This document shows positions 26,794 through 35,151 of a DNA stretch of 64,000 bases, one piece after another (positions within the stretch are counted from its first letter, which is position 1; each line of letters begins with the position of its first letter). The position numbers and the translations under genes are program-made. Source of the stretch: Betaproteobacteria bacterium (GTDB lineage Bacteria; Pseudomonadota; Gammaproteobacteria; Burkholderiales; Casimicrobiaceae); assembly GCA_016861105.1 (NCBI GenBank), contig BOKS01000002.1, positions 367,493 through 431,492 on the forward strand, in the 5' to 3' direction. Below the pieces are notes generated by a model that ran no database searches, was not told the DNA's origin, and saw only the letters and a list, made by a program, of their open reading frames with translations.

Positions 26794-27522
26794 ATGAAGC
26801 GATCGTCCGTCGACGCCCCCGCACGCGCCCGCCGCCTCGCGGCAGTCCTCGTCGCGTCGGCGCTCGCAGCGTCGGGGGGTGCCCACGCGAGCGGCATCTA
26901 CAAGTGCGTGGACCGCAAGGGCCACACGACCTACCAGCAGTCGCCGTGTCCCGACGGCCAGGGTGGTCCGCCGCTCGAACTCGCCGAGCCGCTCGTGTCG
27001 CGTCCCGGCGCGCTGCCGAGCGACAAGGCGGAGGCGCTGTGGCACGCCGCCGCGCGCGAAGGGCGCGCCGTCGTCGGGATGCCCAAGCCCTTCGTCACCC
27101 AGGGCATGGGCTCGCCCGCCGGGATCCGCCCGCCGCGTTCCGGCGAGATCGGCAGCGAGGTGTGGGTGTACACGAAAGGCGGCCAGGTCACGCGCATCGG
27201 CTTCCAGGACAACGCCGTGGCGTGGATGCGCACCGACGCGCCGGAGCGCAAGCCGGCAGGCGCCGCGCTCGCGTCCGCCGCGACGGCGGACCGCGAGACC
27301 CGCGTCCGCGAGGGTCTCGCCATCGGCAAGACGTGCACCGCCGCGCTGCAGGACGCCGGTCCGCCGGACCGCGAGGAGCCGCTGGCCGTGGGGCAGGGCG
27401 CGGGCACGGGCACCCGCTACATCTACGTGTTCGACGCCGCGAACGCGAACGCCTACGCGGCGTTCGTCTGTCTCAACGGACGGGTGACCAGCGTGGAGCG
27501 CTACCTGCCGGGGCAGAAGTAG
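26794..27522 (+). CDS. Exported DUF4124-domain protein
   Basis: The 242-residue protein has an N-terminal signal peptide (RLAAVLVASALAASGGAHAS) followed by GIYKCVDRKGHTTYQQSPCP, which is the DUF4124 signature with two cysteines. The C-terminal half has VREGLAIGKTCTAALQDAGP and RYIYVFDAANANAYAAFVCL, resembling an outer-membrane-assembly (SmpA/BamE-like) start with a second cysteine pair. Likely periplasmic; function unknown. It is divergent from aceK, with a 71-bp gap holding a possible aceK -10 (TATCAT on the minus strand, 26753-26758). Confidence 0.78.
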   Translation: MKRSSVDAPARARRLAAVLVASALAASGGAHASGIYKCVDRKGHTTYQQSPCPDGQGGPPLELAEPLVSRPGALPSDKAEALWHAAAREGRAVVGMPKPFVTQGMGSPAGIRPPRSGEIGSEVWVYTKGGQVTRIGFQDNAVAWMRTDAPERKPAGAALASAATADRETRVREGLAIGKTCTAALQDAGPPDREEPLAVGQGAGTGTRYIYVFDAANANAYAAFVCLNGRVTSVERYLPGQK

Positions 27523-27631
27523 GCTTCGTCTGGCTGTCCGCAGCGGGGCGCCCGGCGGCGTCCGCTGCAGGGACGCCGGAGAGCGCCGCCTCGGCGGTCC
27601 GCGATGCGGCCCGCGCGCGCAGCGTGCGTCG

Positions 27632-27979
27632 TCAGTTGTTCTTCTCCTGCTCGGCCTTGAACTCCGCCACCGCCTTGTTGTACTCGTCGACGGCCGCGTT
27701 CGCCGCGTCCATGTGCGGCTTGGCCTGGGCGAGCAGCGGCGACGCGATGCCCTGCTGGTCGCTGACGTACTTCTTCAGGCACTCGAGATAGCCGTTCGCG
27801 TTCTTGACCCACGCGCGGCGCTGGTTGTCGGACGCGAGACGGCCCGGGTGTTCGCCGGGCTTCTGGCAGGCGTGCGGGGGCACCGTGGCGGCCGGCGCGG
27901 CGGCAGGGGCGCTCTGTTGCGCGGAAGCGGCCGCGGCACAACAGGCGAACGCGACGGCGGCAAGCAATCGTGGCGTCAT
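27632..27979 (-). CDS. Small exported protein of unknown function
   Basis: The predicted 115 residues start MTPRLLAAVAFACCAAAASAQ, a clear signal peptide. An alanine/proline linker follows, then a helical domain with two cysteines (PHACQKPGEHPGRL and GYLECLKKYV) and a lysine-rich tail ending EQEKNN. I recognise it only as a conserved betaproteobacterial periplasmic type with no assigned role. The start is the ATG at 27979; the codon three triplets upstream is TTG. Confidence 0.65.
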   Translation of the reverse strand: MTPRLLAAVAFACCAAAASAQQSAPAAAPAATVPPHACQKPGEHPGRLASDNQRRAWVKNANGYLECLKKYVSDQQGIASPLLAQAKPHMDAANAAVDEYNKAVAEFKAEQEKNN

Positions 27980-28075
27980 GGGCAGCAAGGTTTTTCCTGA
28001 TGCGTCATCAACATGACATTGTAATGGCGGGGCACGCTGCGCACAAACGGCACTCGCCCCGCGGTGCGTCCGGTG

Positions 28076-28756
28076 TCAGCGCGCCAGGCCGGCGAGAAGG
28101 CCCTGCAGGGCGTCCACCACGAGGTCGAAGCCGGTCGCCGGGCGCACGGCCCGTGCCGGCAGCATCGCCGGCGGTTCCGGCGGCGCGGGCGCGGCCGGGC
28201 GGCGGCCCCGCTCGATCGCCTTGCGCACGGCGTCCGGGTCGAGGGCTTCGACGCGCGCACCGCAATAACGGCACGCGGGATCCCTGCCGAGGTCGACGGG
28301 TGCGCCGCAGCCGCTGCACCGCACGGTGCCGAGCTGCGCGCGCAGACGCTCCATCTCCTGCGGCGTCAGCGGACGCACGAAGTCCTTCTCGCGCATGAAC
28401 TGGAGCAGCGGCGTGAAGCGCCCGTGCCCGCGCGGGCAGCGCCAGTACGAGAAGCGTGTCGTCCGCTGCACGTCCTGGGTCGGCGCGAGGCGCAAGCCGC
28501 AGCGCGGGCAGGGGAGCGGACCGTCGGCGCGCCGCGGCGAAGCCTCCGCGTGCGCGGCGACCTCGCGCAGCAACGCCAGCGTCGCCTCCGCGGTGAGCTG
28601 CAGGCTCTCGAAGGCGTCGAACCACAGCCCGCGGCACTGCGGGCAGACGTCGACCTCGACGTGACCGTGCGGCGTGCGCTCGAGGCGCAGCACGCGCATC
28701 GGCGCGCTGCAGGCCGGGCAACCGGCCGGGACCGCGCGGTCGGCCTTGCGCTTCAC
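28076..28756 (-). CDS. Zinc-ribbon (zf-TFIIB-like) protein
   Basis: The 226-residue cytoplasmic protein contains three zinc-ribbon units. CPACSAPMRV with VCPQCRGLWFD (Cys13, 16, 38, 41) is a TFIIB-type zinc finger. CPRCGLRL with RCPRGHGRF forms a second, and CSGCGAPVDL with CRYCGAR forms a third. Between the second and third is LQFMREKDFVRPLTPQEMER. This arrangement suggests nucleic-acid or protein binding; no partner is known. A hydrophobic C-terminus (FDLVVDALQGLLAGLAR) follows a proline-rich linker. Confidence 0.78.
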   Translation of the reverse strand: MKRKADRAVPAGCPACSAPMRVLRLERTPHGHVEVDVCPQCRGLWFDAFESLQLTAEATLALLREVAAHAEASPRRADGPLPCPRCGLRLAPTQDVQRTTRFSYWRCPRGHGRFTPLLQFMREKDFVRPLTPQEMERLRAQLGTVRCSGCGAPVDLGRDPACRYCGARVEALDPDAVRKAIERGRRPAAPAPPEPPAMLPARAVRPATGFDLVVDALQGLLAGLAR

Positions 28757-28790
28757 CGGCCGGGACGCCGGCCGGCGGCCGTGTCGCGCG

Positions 28791-28991
28791 TCAGATCACG
28801 CGCAGCGTCGCGCGCGGGCAGTGGACCCAGTGCACCTGCGCGAACTTGCGTCGCGCGTCGCGCTCCACCTGGTCCATCGCATCGGCGTTGCACACGACGC
28901 GGCCGTCGATGTCCGCCTTCGTGTAGTGGACGGGCGCGCAGCCGGCGAGGATCACGAGCGCGGCACACGCGGCGAGAGGCAAGGCGTTCAT
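28791..28991 (-). CDS. Small lipoprotein of unknown function
   Basis: From the ATG at 28991 the product is 66 residues, starting MNALPLAACAALVILAGC, a complete lipoprotein signal peptide with lipobox LAGC. The mature part contains VVCNADAMDQVERDARRKFA and HWVHCPRATLRVI, with two further cysteines. Function unknown. It follows the DUF3149 gene and precedes the zinc-ribbon gene on the same strand. A longer in-frame start at 29063 would bury the signal peptide and was rejected. Confidence 0.6.
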   Translation of the reverse strand: MNALPLAACAALVILAGCAPVHYTKADIDGRVVCNADAMDQVERDARRKFAQVHWVHCPRATLRVI

Positions 28992-29201
28992 GTCCGTTCT
29001 CCCGGAGGCCGGCGCATGCCGCGCCGGAACGGCCATTATCCGAGCCGGGCGGGGGAGCGGCAATGGCGCTACGCGAACGGGAGGAAACCGGTGGCGAACC
29101 GTCGCGGCGAGGGCCGGTGCCGACTGGTGTCCCTTTCCGGGGGTTGCCTGCCCGACCGTACCGCAGCAACCACGCCCGCCGGAAACGTCCGGAACGCGAC
29201 G

Positions 29202-29363
29202 CTAGGGACGCGGCGCGCCGCCACGGGCGGCGGCCCGGGTCTCCTCGCGGATGCGCGAGCGGAAGAAGCGGGCGAACCACACGCCCATGCCGACGATGAA
29301 GGCGAGCACGCCCAGGCTGAGGAGCCCGATGTCGGTCGTGAAAAGTTCCTGCAAGGCGACCAT
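29202..29363 (-). CDS. DUF3149 small membrane protein
   Basis: This 53-residue ORF reads MVALQELFTTDIGLLSLGVL, then AFIVGMGVWFARFFRSRIRE and a basic tail. It matches the DUF3149 pattern: a short N-terminus with LxxLFTTDxGLxSL, one transmembrane helix (about 12-34), then a positively charged cytoplasmic end. DUF3149 proteins are common next to cytochrome or housekeeping genes in betaproteobacteria and are uncharacterised. The start is the ATG at 29363 and the stop TAG at 29202. Confidence 0.72.
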   Translation of the reverse strand: MVALQELFTTDIGLLSLGVLAFIVGMGVWFARFFRSRIREETRAAARGGAPRP

Positions 29364-29422
29364 GCCCCGCTCCCGCGAATGCGACGCAGCGGCAGTCTAG
29401 CGGGGCGGGCGCGGGCAACGTG

Positions 29423-29436
29423 TTGACGCCGCTCAA
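29423..29436. promoter_or_regulatory. FNR/CRP-family-like site TTGACGCCGCTCAA
   Basis: TTGAC-N4-CTCAA, one mismatch from the perfect dyad at 18311. The centre is about 66 bp upstream of the DUF3149 start codon. Confidence 0.35.
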
Positions 29437-29464
29437 CGATGCCCGCCGGAACGACGCGGAGCGG

Positions 29465-30364
29465 CTAGGGCTGCGCGACGGAGAACGTGTCGCACTGGCG
29501 CGGGTCGCCGGTGGCGAGCCCCTTGCGGAACCAGCGCACGCGCTGCTCGGCGGAGCCGTGGGTGAACGCGTCCGGGACGACGTACCCCTGGGAGCGCTGC
29601 ATCATCATGTCGTCGCCGACGGCCGCCGCCGCCCGCAGACCCTCCTCGATGTCCCCGGGCTCGAGCAGCTTGCGCTTCTGCGCGAAGTAGCCCCAGACCC
29701 CGGCGTAGCAGTCGGCCTGCAGTTCGAGGCGGACCTGCATCTGGTTGCGCGAGCGCTCGTCGAGGCGCGACAGCTGGCGGTCGAACTGCTGCATCGTGCC
29801 CAGCACGTTCTGCACGTGGTGCCCGACCTCGTGCGCGACGACGTAGGCGGCGGCGAAGTCGCCGGGCGCACCGAAGCGCCGCGCCAGCTGGGCGAAGAAC
29901 GCCGTGTCGAGATAGACGGTGCCGTCGCCCGGGCAGTAGAACGGCCCCACGGCGGCGCTCGCGAGCCCGCAGGCCGACGAGACGCGCCCCGAGAACAGCA
30001 CGAGCTTCGGCGGCGGGTAGCCGCGCTGGCCGAGCGACTCGAACAGCGCCTTCCAGACGTCCTCGGTGTCGCCGAGGACGGCGCGCATCATGTCGCCCGC
30101 CGCATCCTGCTGCGCCGGCGCGCCGCCCGGCGCCGGCGCGCCGGTCGTCTGTGGGCCGTAGCCCGGCGGGGCCGGGGTCGGCGCGGGCCCGGTGCCGCCG
30201 ATCATGTCGAGCGGGTTCACGCCGAAGAGCAGGCTCGCGATCAACGCGATGATCAGCCCGCCCAGGCCGACCTTCATGCCCCCGCCGCGCAACCCGCCGC
30301 CGACCGGTCCCATCCCGCGGCGGTCCTCGACGTTCCGGCTCCGCCGCATGTCTTGCCAACGCAT
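29465..30364 (-). CDS. Neutral zinc metallopeptidase (YpfJ/pfam04228 family), membrane-anchored
   Basis: The 299-residue protein begins with MRWQDMRRSRNVEDRRG, the canonical family start. A transmembrane helix (GLGGLIIALIASLLFGV, about 33-50) and a proline/glycine linker follow. The zinc site is HEVGHHVQNVLG with a downstream glutamate in LELQADCYAGVWGYF. GRVSSACGLASAAVGPFYCP carries two cysteines. The family is related to gluzincin metallopeptidases and is probably periplasmic with an N-terminal anchor; substrates are unknown. The start is the ATG at 30364. Confidence 0.92.
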   Translation of the reverse strand: MRWQDMRRSRNVEDRRGMGPVGGGLRGGGMKVGLGGLIIALIASLLFGVNPLDMIGGTGPAPTPAPPGYGPQTTGAPAPGGAPAQQDAAGDMMRAVLGDTEDVWKALFESLGQRGYPPPKLVLFSGRVSSACGLASAAVGPFYCPGDGTVYLDTAFFAQLARRFGAPGDFAAAYVVAHEVGHHVQNVLGTMQQFDRQLSRLDERSRNQMQVRLELQADCYAGVWGYFAQKRKLLEPGDIEEGLRAAAAVGDDMMMQRSQGYVVPDAFTHGSAEQRVRWFRKGLATGDPRQCDTFSVAQP

Positions 30365-30504
30365 CGTGCTCTCCCGAGGAATGGAAACGGGCCGTCAGCC
30401 GCACTCCGCCGGGGCGCCGCGTCGCCTCGCAGTGTCACGGGGCCCGCAGGCTCCGTCAACGCCCGGACTGCGCGCGACGACGTAGGACGAGGCGCCGTTC
30501 CGCG

Positions 30505-30786
30505 TCACGGCGCCGCTGCGATCGCGCGCGCGAGGTCGCGGCGGTTGCGGTACGCGTAGGCGAGCCAGTTGTGCGCGTCCGCGTTGTCGGGCTCGTTGCG
30601 CACGACCGCGCGGAAGTGCTCGACCGCCACCGACCACTCCTTGCCGCGGATGGCCTCGAGCCCGGGCTCCCAGTCCGGGTGCTGCGACGTGCGCAGGTCG
30701 TCGCCGACCGCGCCGGCGGTGCCTGCCGCCAGCAGCGCGACGAGCGCGAGGGCGGCGGGGGTGCAGCGGCGCGGCGCGCGGGTCAT
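30505..30786 (-). CDS. Small exported TPR-repeat protein
   Basis: The 93-residue protein has a signal peptide (PAALALVALLAAGTAGAVG). One and a half tetratricopeptide units follow: WSVAVEHFRAVVRNEPDNAD and AHNWLAYAYRNRRDLARAI. It ends abruptly after AIAAAP, so it is shorter than typical TPR proteins of this kind and may be truncated. The ATG overlaps the TGA of the upstream oxidoreductase gene (ATGA), indicating coupling. Confidence 0.72.
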   Translation of the reverse strand: MTRAPRRCTPAALALVALLAAGTAGAVGDDLRTSQHPDWEPGLEAIRGKEWSVAVEHFRAVVRNEPDNADAHNWLAYAYRNRRDLARAIAAAP

Positions 30787-31766
30787 CCGGCGGCCCTCGG
30801 CATGAGCTGCGGGAGCACCACGACCTTGCCGCGTCCGTGTCCGGTCTGCATCGCCGCCTGCGCGCCGGCGACCTCCTCCAGGCCCACGCGCCGCTCGACG
30901 TGCGGCGCCAGGATGCCGCGCGCCGCCAGGTCGCCGAGGCGGCGCCAGGCGGCCGCGCCGCCGTTGAGCACGACGTTGCGCGCCCGGGTGCCGCCGAACC
31001 ACGGCGCGAGCACGGCACCGACGCCGGTGGCGATCGCCGACGTCGTGGAGCCGGCCGTGCCGAGGTAGAGCCCGCCGCGCGCGAGCAGGCGCTGCGCGCG
31101 GCGCCAGTCCAGGGCGTTCGCGGCGTCGAAGATCACGTCGAAGGTCTCGCCGCTCGCCAGCACGTCGGTGCTGCGGTAGTCGATCACGCGGTCGGCGCCC
31201 AGGCCGGCCACGAACGCCACGTTGTCCGGGCCGCAGACGCCGACGACCCGGGCGCCGGCGTGCTTCGCATACTGGACCGCGAAGTGCCCGACGCCGCCCG
31301 CGGCGCCGACGACGAGCAGGCGCTGTCCCGATGCAAGCTGCGCGTCGTCGGCGAGCGCCTGCACCGCGGTGCCGCCGGCGATCGGGAGGCACGCGGCCGC
31401 GTCGGCGGCGACGCCGTCCGGAACGGGCGCGAGCCGGTGGACCGCGACCACGCAGGCTTCCGCGCACGAGCCTGCGCGGCCGAACGGGGAGAGCGACCCG
31501 AACACGCGCTCGCCGACGTGCCGCGGGCCCGGCCCGCCGCCGACGGCCACGATCGTCCCCGCGAGGTCGGTGCCCGTGCCCCGCGGCGGCGCCTTGACCG
31601 GCGGGGCGAAGCGCAGGTGGCCCTCGCGCAGCTTCCAGTCGAGCGGGTTGAGGCTCGCCGCCTCGATGCGGACCAGCACCTCGCCGGCCGCGGGCACCGG
31701 GTCGGCGACCTCCGCGACGTGAAGCACGTCCGGCGGACCGTAGCGATCGTAGGTGACGGCGCGCAT
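30783..31766 (-). CDS. Zinc-independent MDR-type alcohol dehydrogenase / quinone oxidoreductase-like
   Basis: The 327-residue medium-chain oxidoreductase starts MRAVTYDRYGPPDVLHVAEV and has VLVRIEAASLNPLDWKLREG and GTDLAGTIVAVG. The NAD(P)H-binding loop LLVVGAAGGVGHFAVQYAKH is followed by GVCGPDNVAFVAGLGADRVI. No catalytic or structural zinc cysteines are present, placing it with zeta-crystallin-like quinone/enone reductases. The substrate is unknown. It is translationally coupled to the downstream TPR gene. Confidence 0.88.
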   Translation of the reverse strand: MRAVTYDRYGPPDVLHVAEVADPVPAAGEVLVRIEAASLNPLDWKLREGHLRFAPPVKAPPRGTGTDLAGTIVAVGGGPGPRHVGERVFGSLSPFGRAGSCAEACVVAVHRLAPVPDGVAADAAACLPIAGGTAVQALADDAQLASGQRLLVVGAAGGVGHFAVQYAKHAGARVVGVCGPDNVAFVAGLGADRVIDYRSTDVLASGETFDVIFDAANALDWRRAQRLLARGGLYLGTAGSTTSAIATGVGAVLAPWFGGTRARNVVLNGGAAAWRRLGDLAARGILAPHVERRVGLEEVAGAQAAMQTGHGRGKVVVLPQLMPRAAG

Positions 31767-31858
31767 CGCGCCAGTATCGCGCAAAACGCGGTGCCGCCGC
31801 GCCAGCGCCCGTTCGCGCGATGGACGCGCGCGTGCCCGCGGCGTGAGCGGTTCGAGGG

Positions 31859-32968
31859 TCAGCCCTTCACGGCCCGGTACAGGAACGGCAGGCTGACGTC
31901 CATCCGGTAGTCGATCGACGAGTGGTTGTCGTCGAACTCCTCGTAGACGTGGCGGATGCCGTGCTCGGCGAGGCGCTTGGACAGGATGCGGGCGCCGTAG
32001 TGCAGGTGGTACTGGTCGCGCCAGCCGCAGTCGACGTAGATCCCGCGCAGCGACTTCAGGTTGCCGGCGTAGCGTGCCACGAGGTGGATCGGGTCGTGCG
32101 CGAGCCACGCCTTCCAGCGCTGCGGCAGCACCTCGCCGGTCTCGAGGTTGACCGGCAGCCGGAAGCCGAGCGGCGCCTTCGCGTCCGGGTCGTAGCTCGC
32201 CGCCATCGCGACCATCATCAGCGCGTGCGCCTCGCCGTCGCCGAGCTTGTCCTTGCGCCAGACCGCCTCGAGGAAGCGGCGCACGCGGCCGTCGTCGACG
32301 CCCTGGTCGGCACCGCGCTGGTCGCGCAGCACGTCGATGCGTCCGGGGGCGCGCCGCTTCCGGCGGTAGCGGTCGAGCTCGTTCAGCGTGCGCGGCCAGT
32401 CGGTGAGGTAGCAGAAGTCGAAGTACGCGTCTCCCGAGTGATCGGCCACCGCGCCCCAGTGCCGCGCGTACTTCATCCCGTGGATGATGGCGCCGTAGCC
32501 GCCGGAGCTCTTCCCGAAGCACGCGCGGTGCTCGCGCGAGCTCATCGTGCGGAACTCGCGGTCGACGAACGGGACGATCTCGCGCGTGAGATAGTCGGCA
32601 TAGCGTCCGATCGCCGGCGAGTTGACGTACTGGTTGCCGCCGAGGCAGGTGAAGCAGTCGGGGAACACGACGATCGCCGGCCCCATCCGCTTCTCGGCGA
32701 TCAGGCGCGCGACGCGCTCGGGCACGTTCTCGTCGAACGGCCGCCAGTTGAGGTGCGCGAGCCCGGAGCCGGTGAAGCCCACGAGGTCGTAGAGCACCGG
32801 GTAGCGCCGGCCCAGGCCGCGACGGGCGCCCTCGTCGTACTGCGGCGGCAGCCAGACCGCGAGCTTGCGGATGTGCGGGTCGCCGAGCGGATTGTCGGCG
32901 AGGATGCGCGAGGCGAACTCGAGCACGACGAGCGTGCCCTGCGGGCGGGTCGGGACCTTGCGGGCCAT
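31859..32968 (-). CDS. Alpha/beta-hydrolase fold esterase (esterase D/PHB depolymerase-like)
   Basis: The 369-residue protein has RKLAVWLPPQYDEGARRGLG and RYPVLYDLVGFTGSGLAHLN, then AIVVFPDCFTCLGGNQYVNS and the nucleophile elbow ACFGKSSGGYGAIIHGMKYA. The serine lies in GKSSGG. The C-terminal FDDNHSSIDYRMDVSLPFL supplies the catalytic His. This pattern belongs to the putative esterase family (pfam00756). No signal peptide is present. The ester substrate is unknown. Confidence 0.85.
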   Translation of the reverse strand: MARKVPTRPQGTLVVLEFASRILADNPLGDPHIRKLAVWLPPQYDEGARRGLGRRYPVLYDLVGFTGSGLAHLNWRPFDENVPERVARLIAEKRMGPAIVVFPDCFTCLGGNQYVNSPAIGRYADYLTREIVPFVDREFRTMSSREHRACFGKSSGGYGAIIHGMKYARHWGAVADHSGDAYFDFCYLTDWPRTLNELDRYRRKRRAPGRIDVLRDQRGADQGVDDGRVRRFLEAVWRKDKLGDGEAHALMMVAMAASYDPDAKAPLGFRLPVNLETGEVLPQRWKAWLAHDPIHLVARYAGNLKSLRGIYVDCGWRDQYHLHYGARILSKRLAEHGIRHVYEEFDDNHSSIDYRMDVSLPFLYRAVKG

Positions 32969-33062
32969 GGAGAAGGGAGGGGCGCGCCACGCCGGCGCCC
33001 CCGGATTGTCGGCGCAACGCGGGCGCGGGGCAACCGAAGGCTGCCCGCGCCGCGCGCCGGCG

Positions 33063-33614
33063 TCAGGCCGCTGCGCGCAACGTCTCCGTGCTCGCGGCCT
33101 CGACGGCGATGACGTGCGCCGCCGCGCTGATCACCGCCGCGATCCGGCCGACGTCGCGCAGCTGCTGCACGGTGGCGCCGCTCTCCTTCAGCAGCCGGTA
33201 GTGCGAGCTCACGCAGTGCCCGCACTTGCCGACGATGCTCGCGGCCAGCGCCCACGTCTCGAACGCGCGCCGGTCGACGCCGCCGTGGTTCGCGTAGGCG
33301 TTCATCCGCAGCTCGGGGCGCAGCGTCGCGAGCTCGGAGTCGCCGGACATCTCGACGTACGGGTACCACACGTTGTTCATGCCCATCAGCGCGGCGGCGG
33401 CGAGCGCGCCTTGGACGTCGGCCGGCTCGAGCGCGTCGCCCTGGCGGATAGCGTCGACGATCGGTGTCGAGCGGCACGCGTACGCGGCGGCGAGCGCGCT
33501 GCCGACCGCCTCGCGCACCGGGAGCGACGAGCGGGCGATCGCGCCGTCGAGGTTCAGGCGGACGTCCTTCGCATAGTCGGGGATGCGCGCCTTGATCGTG
33601 TTCAGGAATTCCAT
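33063..33614 (-). CDS. ahpD: Alkylhydroperoxidase AhpD-family (carboxymuconolactone decarboxylase fold)
   Basis: The 183-residue protein has the AhpD active site Cys131-Gly-His-Cys134-(x3)-His138 in VGKCGHCVSSHYRLLKESGA, and MNNVWYPYVEM plus RMNAYANHGG typical of the mycobacterial AhpD type. AhpD acts as a thiol reductant, with lipoamide, for AhpC. The gene follows ahpC by 187 bp on the same strand, the usual operon order. ATG 33614 was chosen; the upstream in-frame extension to 33692 is proline- and glycine-rich and unrelated. Confidence 0.92.
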   Translation of the reverse strand: MEFLNTIKARIPDYAKDVRLNLDGAIARSSLPVREAVGSALAAAYACRSTPIVDAIRQGDALEPADVQGALAAAALMGMNNVWYPYVEMSGDSELATLRPELRMNAYANHGGVDRRAFETWALAASIVGKCGHCVSSHYRLLKESGATVQQLRDVGRIAAVISAAAHVIAVEAASTETLRAAA

Positions 33615-33801
33615 CGTCGTGTCCTCGGGTGTGGTGTCGGGGCCGTGCCTTCCCGCGCCGGGAGGGCTCGTGCGCCCCCGCGCGCCGTTCACGTGCGCTC
33701 GTGCGGGGTACGCGCCGCGGCGTTCGTGGGGAAAGGCGCCGCGCTCCGCGTCGGGGAGCGCGGCGGCGGAGTGCCCGGGTCGTCGGCCCGGGCGCGGGCC
33801 G

Positions 33802-34350
33802 TCAGAGCGTCTTGCCGCCGACGCCGCGGTTGCAGGGGCAGAGCTCGTCGGTCTGCAGCCCGTCGAGGACCCGCAGCACCTCGTCGGGGTTGCGGCCGAC
33901 GTTGAGGTTGTTGACCGACACGTGCTGGATCACGTTGTCCGGGTCGACCACGAACGTCGCGCGCAGCGCCACGCCCTCGGTCGCGTCGCGGACGCCGAGC
34001 TGGTCGACGAGCGAGCCGGCGGTGTCGGCGAACTGCCACTGCGGGAGCCGGTCGAGGTCGCCGTGCTCGCGGCGCCAGGCCAGCTTCGTGAACTCGTTGT
34101 CGGTCGAACCGCCGAGCACCACCGCGTCGCGGTCCGCGAACTCGCGCTCGAGCTTCGCGAAGCCGGCGATCTCGGTCGGGCAGACGAACGTGAAGTCCTT
34201 GGGGTAGAAGTAGATGACCTTCCACTTGCCCGGGAACGACGCCTCGGTGAGCGTCTCGAACGCCGAGGCTCCGTTCTCCTCGTGCTGGTTGAAGCCCGGC
34301 TTGACGCCGGTCACCCTGAAAGGCTCGATCCTCTGTCCGACGGTCTTCAT
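33802..34350 (-). CDS. ahpC: Alkyl hydroperoxide reductase C (2-Cys peroxiredoxin)
   Basis: The 182-residue peroxiredoxin has the peroxidatic Cys57 in YPKDFTFVCPTEIAGF and resolving cysteines near the C-terminus in DELCPCNRG (Cys171, Cys173), the three-cysteine pattern of AhpD-coupled AhpC enzymes. DNVIQHVSVNNLNVGRNPDE is also typical. It reduces H2O2, alkyl peroxides and peroxynitrite in the cytoplasm. The gene is first in an ahpC-ahpD pair. An unusually AT-rich promoter region lies upstream, consistent with regulated expression. Confidence 0.95.
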   Translation of the reverse strand: MKTVGQRIEPFRVTGVKPGFNQHEENGASAFETLTEASFPGKWKVIYFYPKDFTFVCPTEIAGFAKLEREFADRDAVVLGGSTDNEFTKLAWRREHGDLDRLPQWQFADTAGSLVDQLGVRDATEGVALRATFVVDPDNVIQHVSVNNLNVGRNPDEVLRVLDGLQTDELCPCNRGVGGKTL

Positions 34351-34413
34351 GGCGATCTCCTGGTCGATGGCGGGCCGCGCCGGACTTCCGGCACGGCCGA
34401 TGGCGATGAAGAG

Positions 34414-34442
34414 ATATTATGGACAGAGCATCAGCGATTCAG
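34414..34442 (-). promoter_or_regulatory. Putative promoter of ahpC in an AT-rich island
   Basis: On the minus strand CTGAAT (34437-34442) and TAATAT (34414-34419) are separated by 17 bp and lie about 65 bp before the ahpC ATG. The -35 is poor, as expected for an activator-dependent (OxyR-type) promoter. I could not fit a convincing OxyR tetrad. Confidence 0.35.
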
Positions 34443-34527
34443 ATCATTTATTCCTATGGACGTCATTGGCGGACGTGATGACGCCGCGGGCGAGGGAGGG
34501 CGCGCCCGCTCGTTGGCCCCGGGCAGG

Positions 34528-35100
34528 TCAGGGCTGAGCCGGGGCCGCCCCGCGCGCCTGCTTCGCCTGCGCCTTGCGGGCCTTCTTCTCCGCCTTGCGG
34601 GCGAGCTTGCGCGCGCGCCGCAGGTGCTTCTTGCCCGCGAGCATCGTGCCGCGGCACTCCGGCGCGCCGCAGCGGCAGGCGAAGTGGGCGAACTCCTTCT
34701 TCGTGAGCTTGTCGTCGATCTTCAGGCGATAGTCGTACGTGAGCTCCTCGCCGCGGCCGATCGACCGCAGGGCGAAGATGAACACGCGGCCGTCGTCGGT
34801 CTCCTCGGTCTCGCAGTTCGGCCCGCACGAGTGGTTGATCCAGCGCGCGGCGTTGCCGCGCACGTTCGCGTCGATGACGCGCCCGTCGTCGAGCGAGAAG
34901 AAGAACGTGTGGAACGGGTTGTCGGGATCGGAGTCCGGGCGCTTCAGCGCGTCGTCCCAGTCGACGCGCTCGCCGCGGTACTCGATGATGCGCGTGCCCT
35001 TGCGGATCGCGGTGGCGGCGAACACGCCGCGTCCGTGGATCCGCGAGTGCCGGACGACGTAGGAACGCTTGGCGGGGCGGGCGGTGACGCGTGCGGGCAT
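34528..35100 (-). CDS. SET-domain protein-lysine methyltransferase-like protein
   Basis: The 190-residue protein has a SET domain starting YVVRHSRIHGRGVFAATAIR, then EYRGERVDWDDAL and the SAM/catalytic block RWINHSCGPNCETEE with RSIGRGEELTYDYRL. A post-SET cysteine cluster follows in HFACRCGAPECRG. After residue 150 the tail is lysine-, arginine- and alanine-rich (KKHLRRARKLARKAEKKARK), resembling histone-H1-like bacterial tails and suitable for DNA or RNA binding. SET proteins are mainly eukaryotic; bacterial ones are found in some betaproteobacteria and in pathogens. The substrate here is unknown. Confidence 0.88.
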   Translation of the reverse strand: MPARVTARPAKRSYVVRHSRIHGRGVFAATAIRKGTRIIEYRGERVDWDDALKRPDSDPDNPFHTFFFSLDDGRVIDANVRGNAARWINHSCGPNCETEETDDGRVFIFALRSIGRGEELTYDYRLKIDDKLTKKEFAHFACRCGAPECRGTMLAGKKHLRRARKLARKAEKKARKAQAKQARGAAPAQP

Positions 35101-35151
35101 GGATCGCTTCGGTCGGGAGAGGCGCGCATGGTACCCGATCGCGCCGCGCGC

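Noticed and set aside
34411..34460. OxyR binding site upstream of ahpC
   Set aside because: The ATAG-N7-CTAT tetrad could be matched in only one or two half-sites; kept only as a possible promoter.
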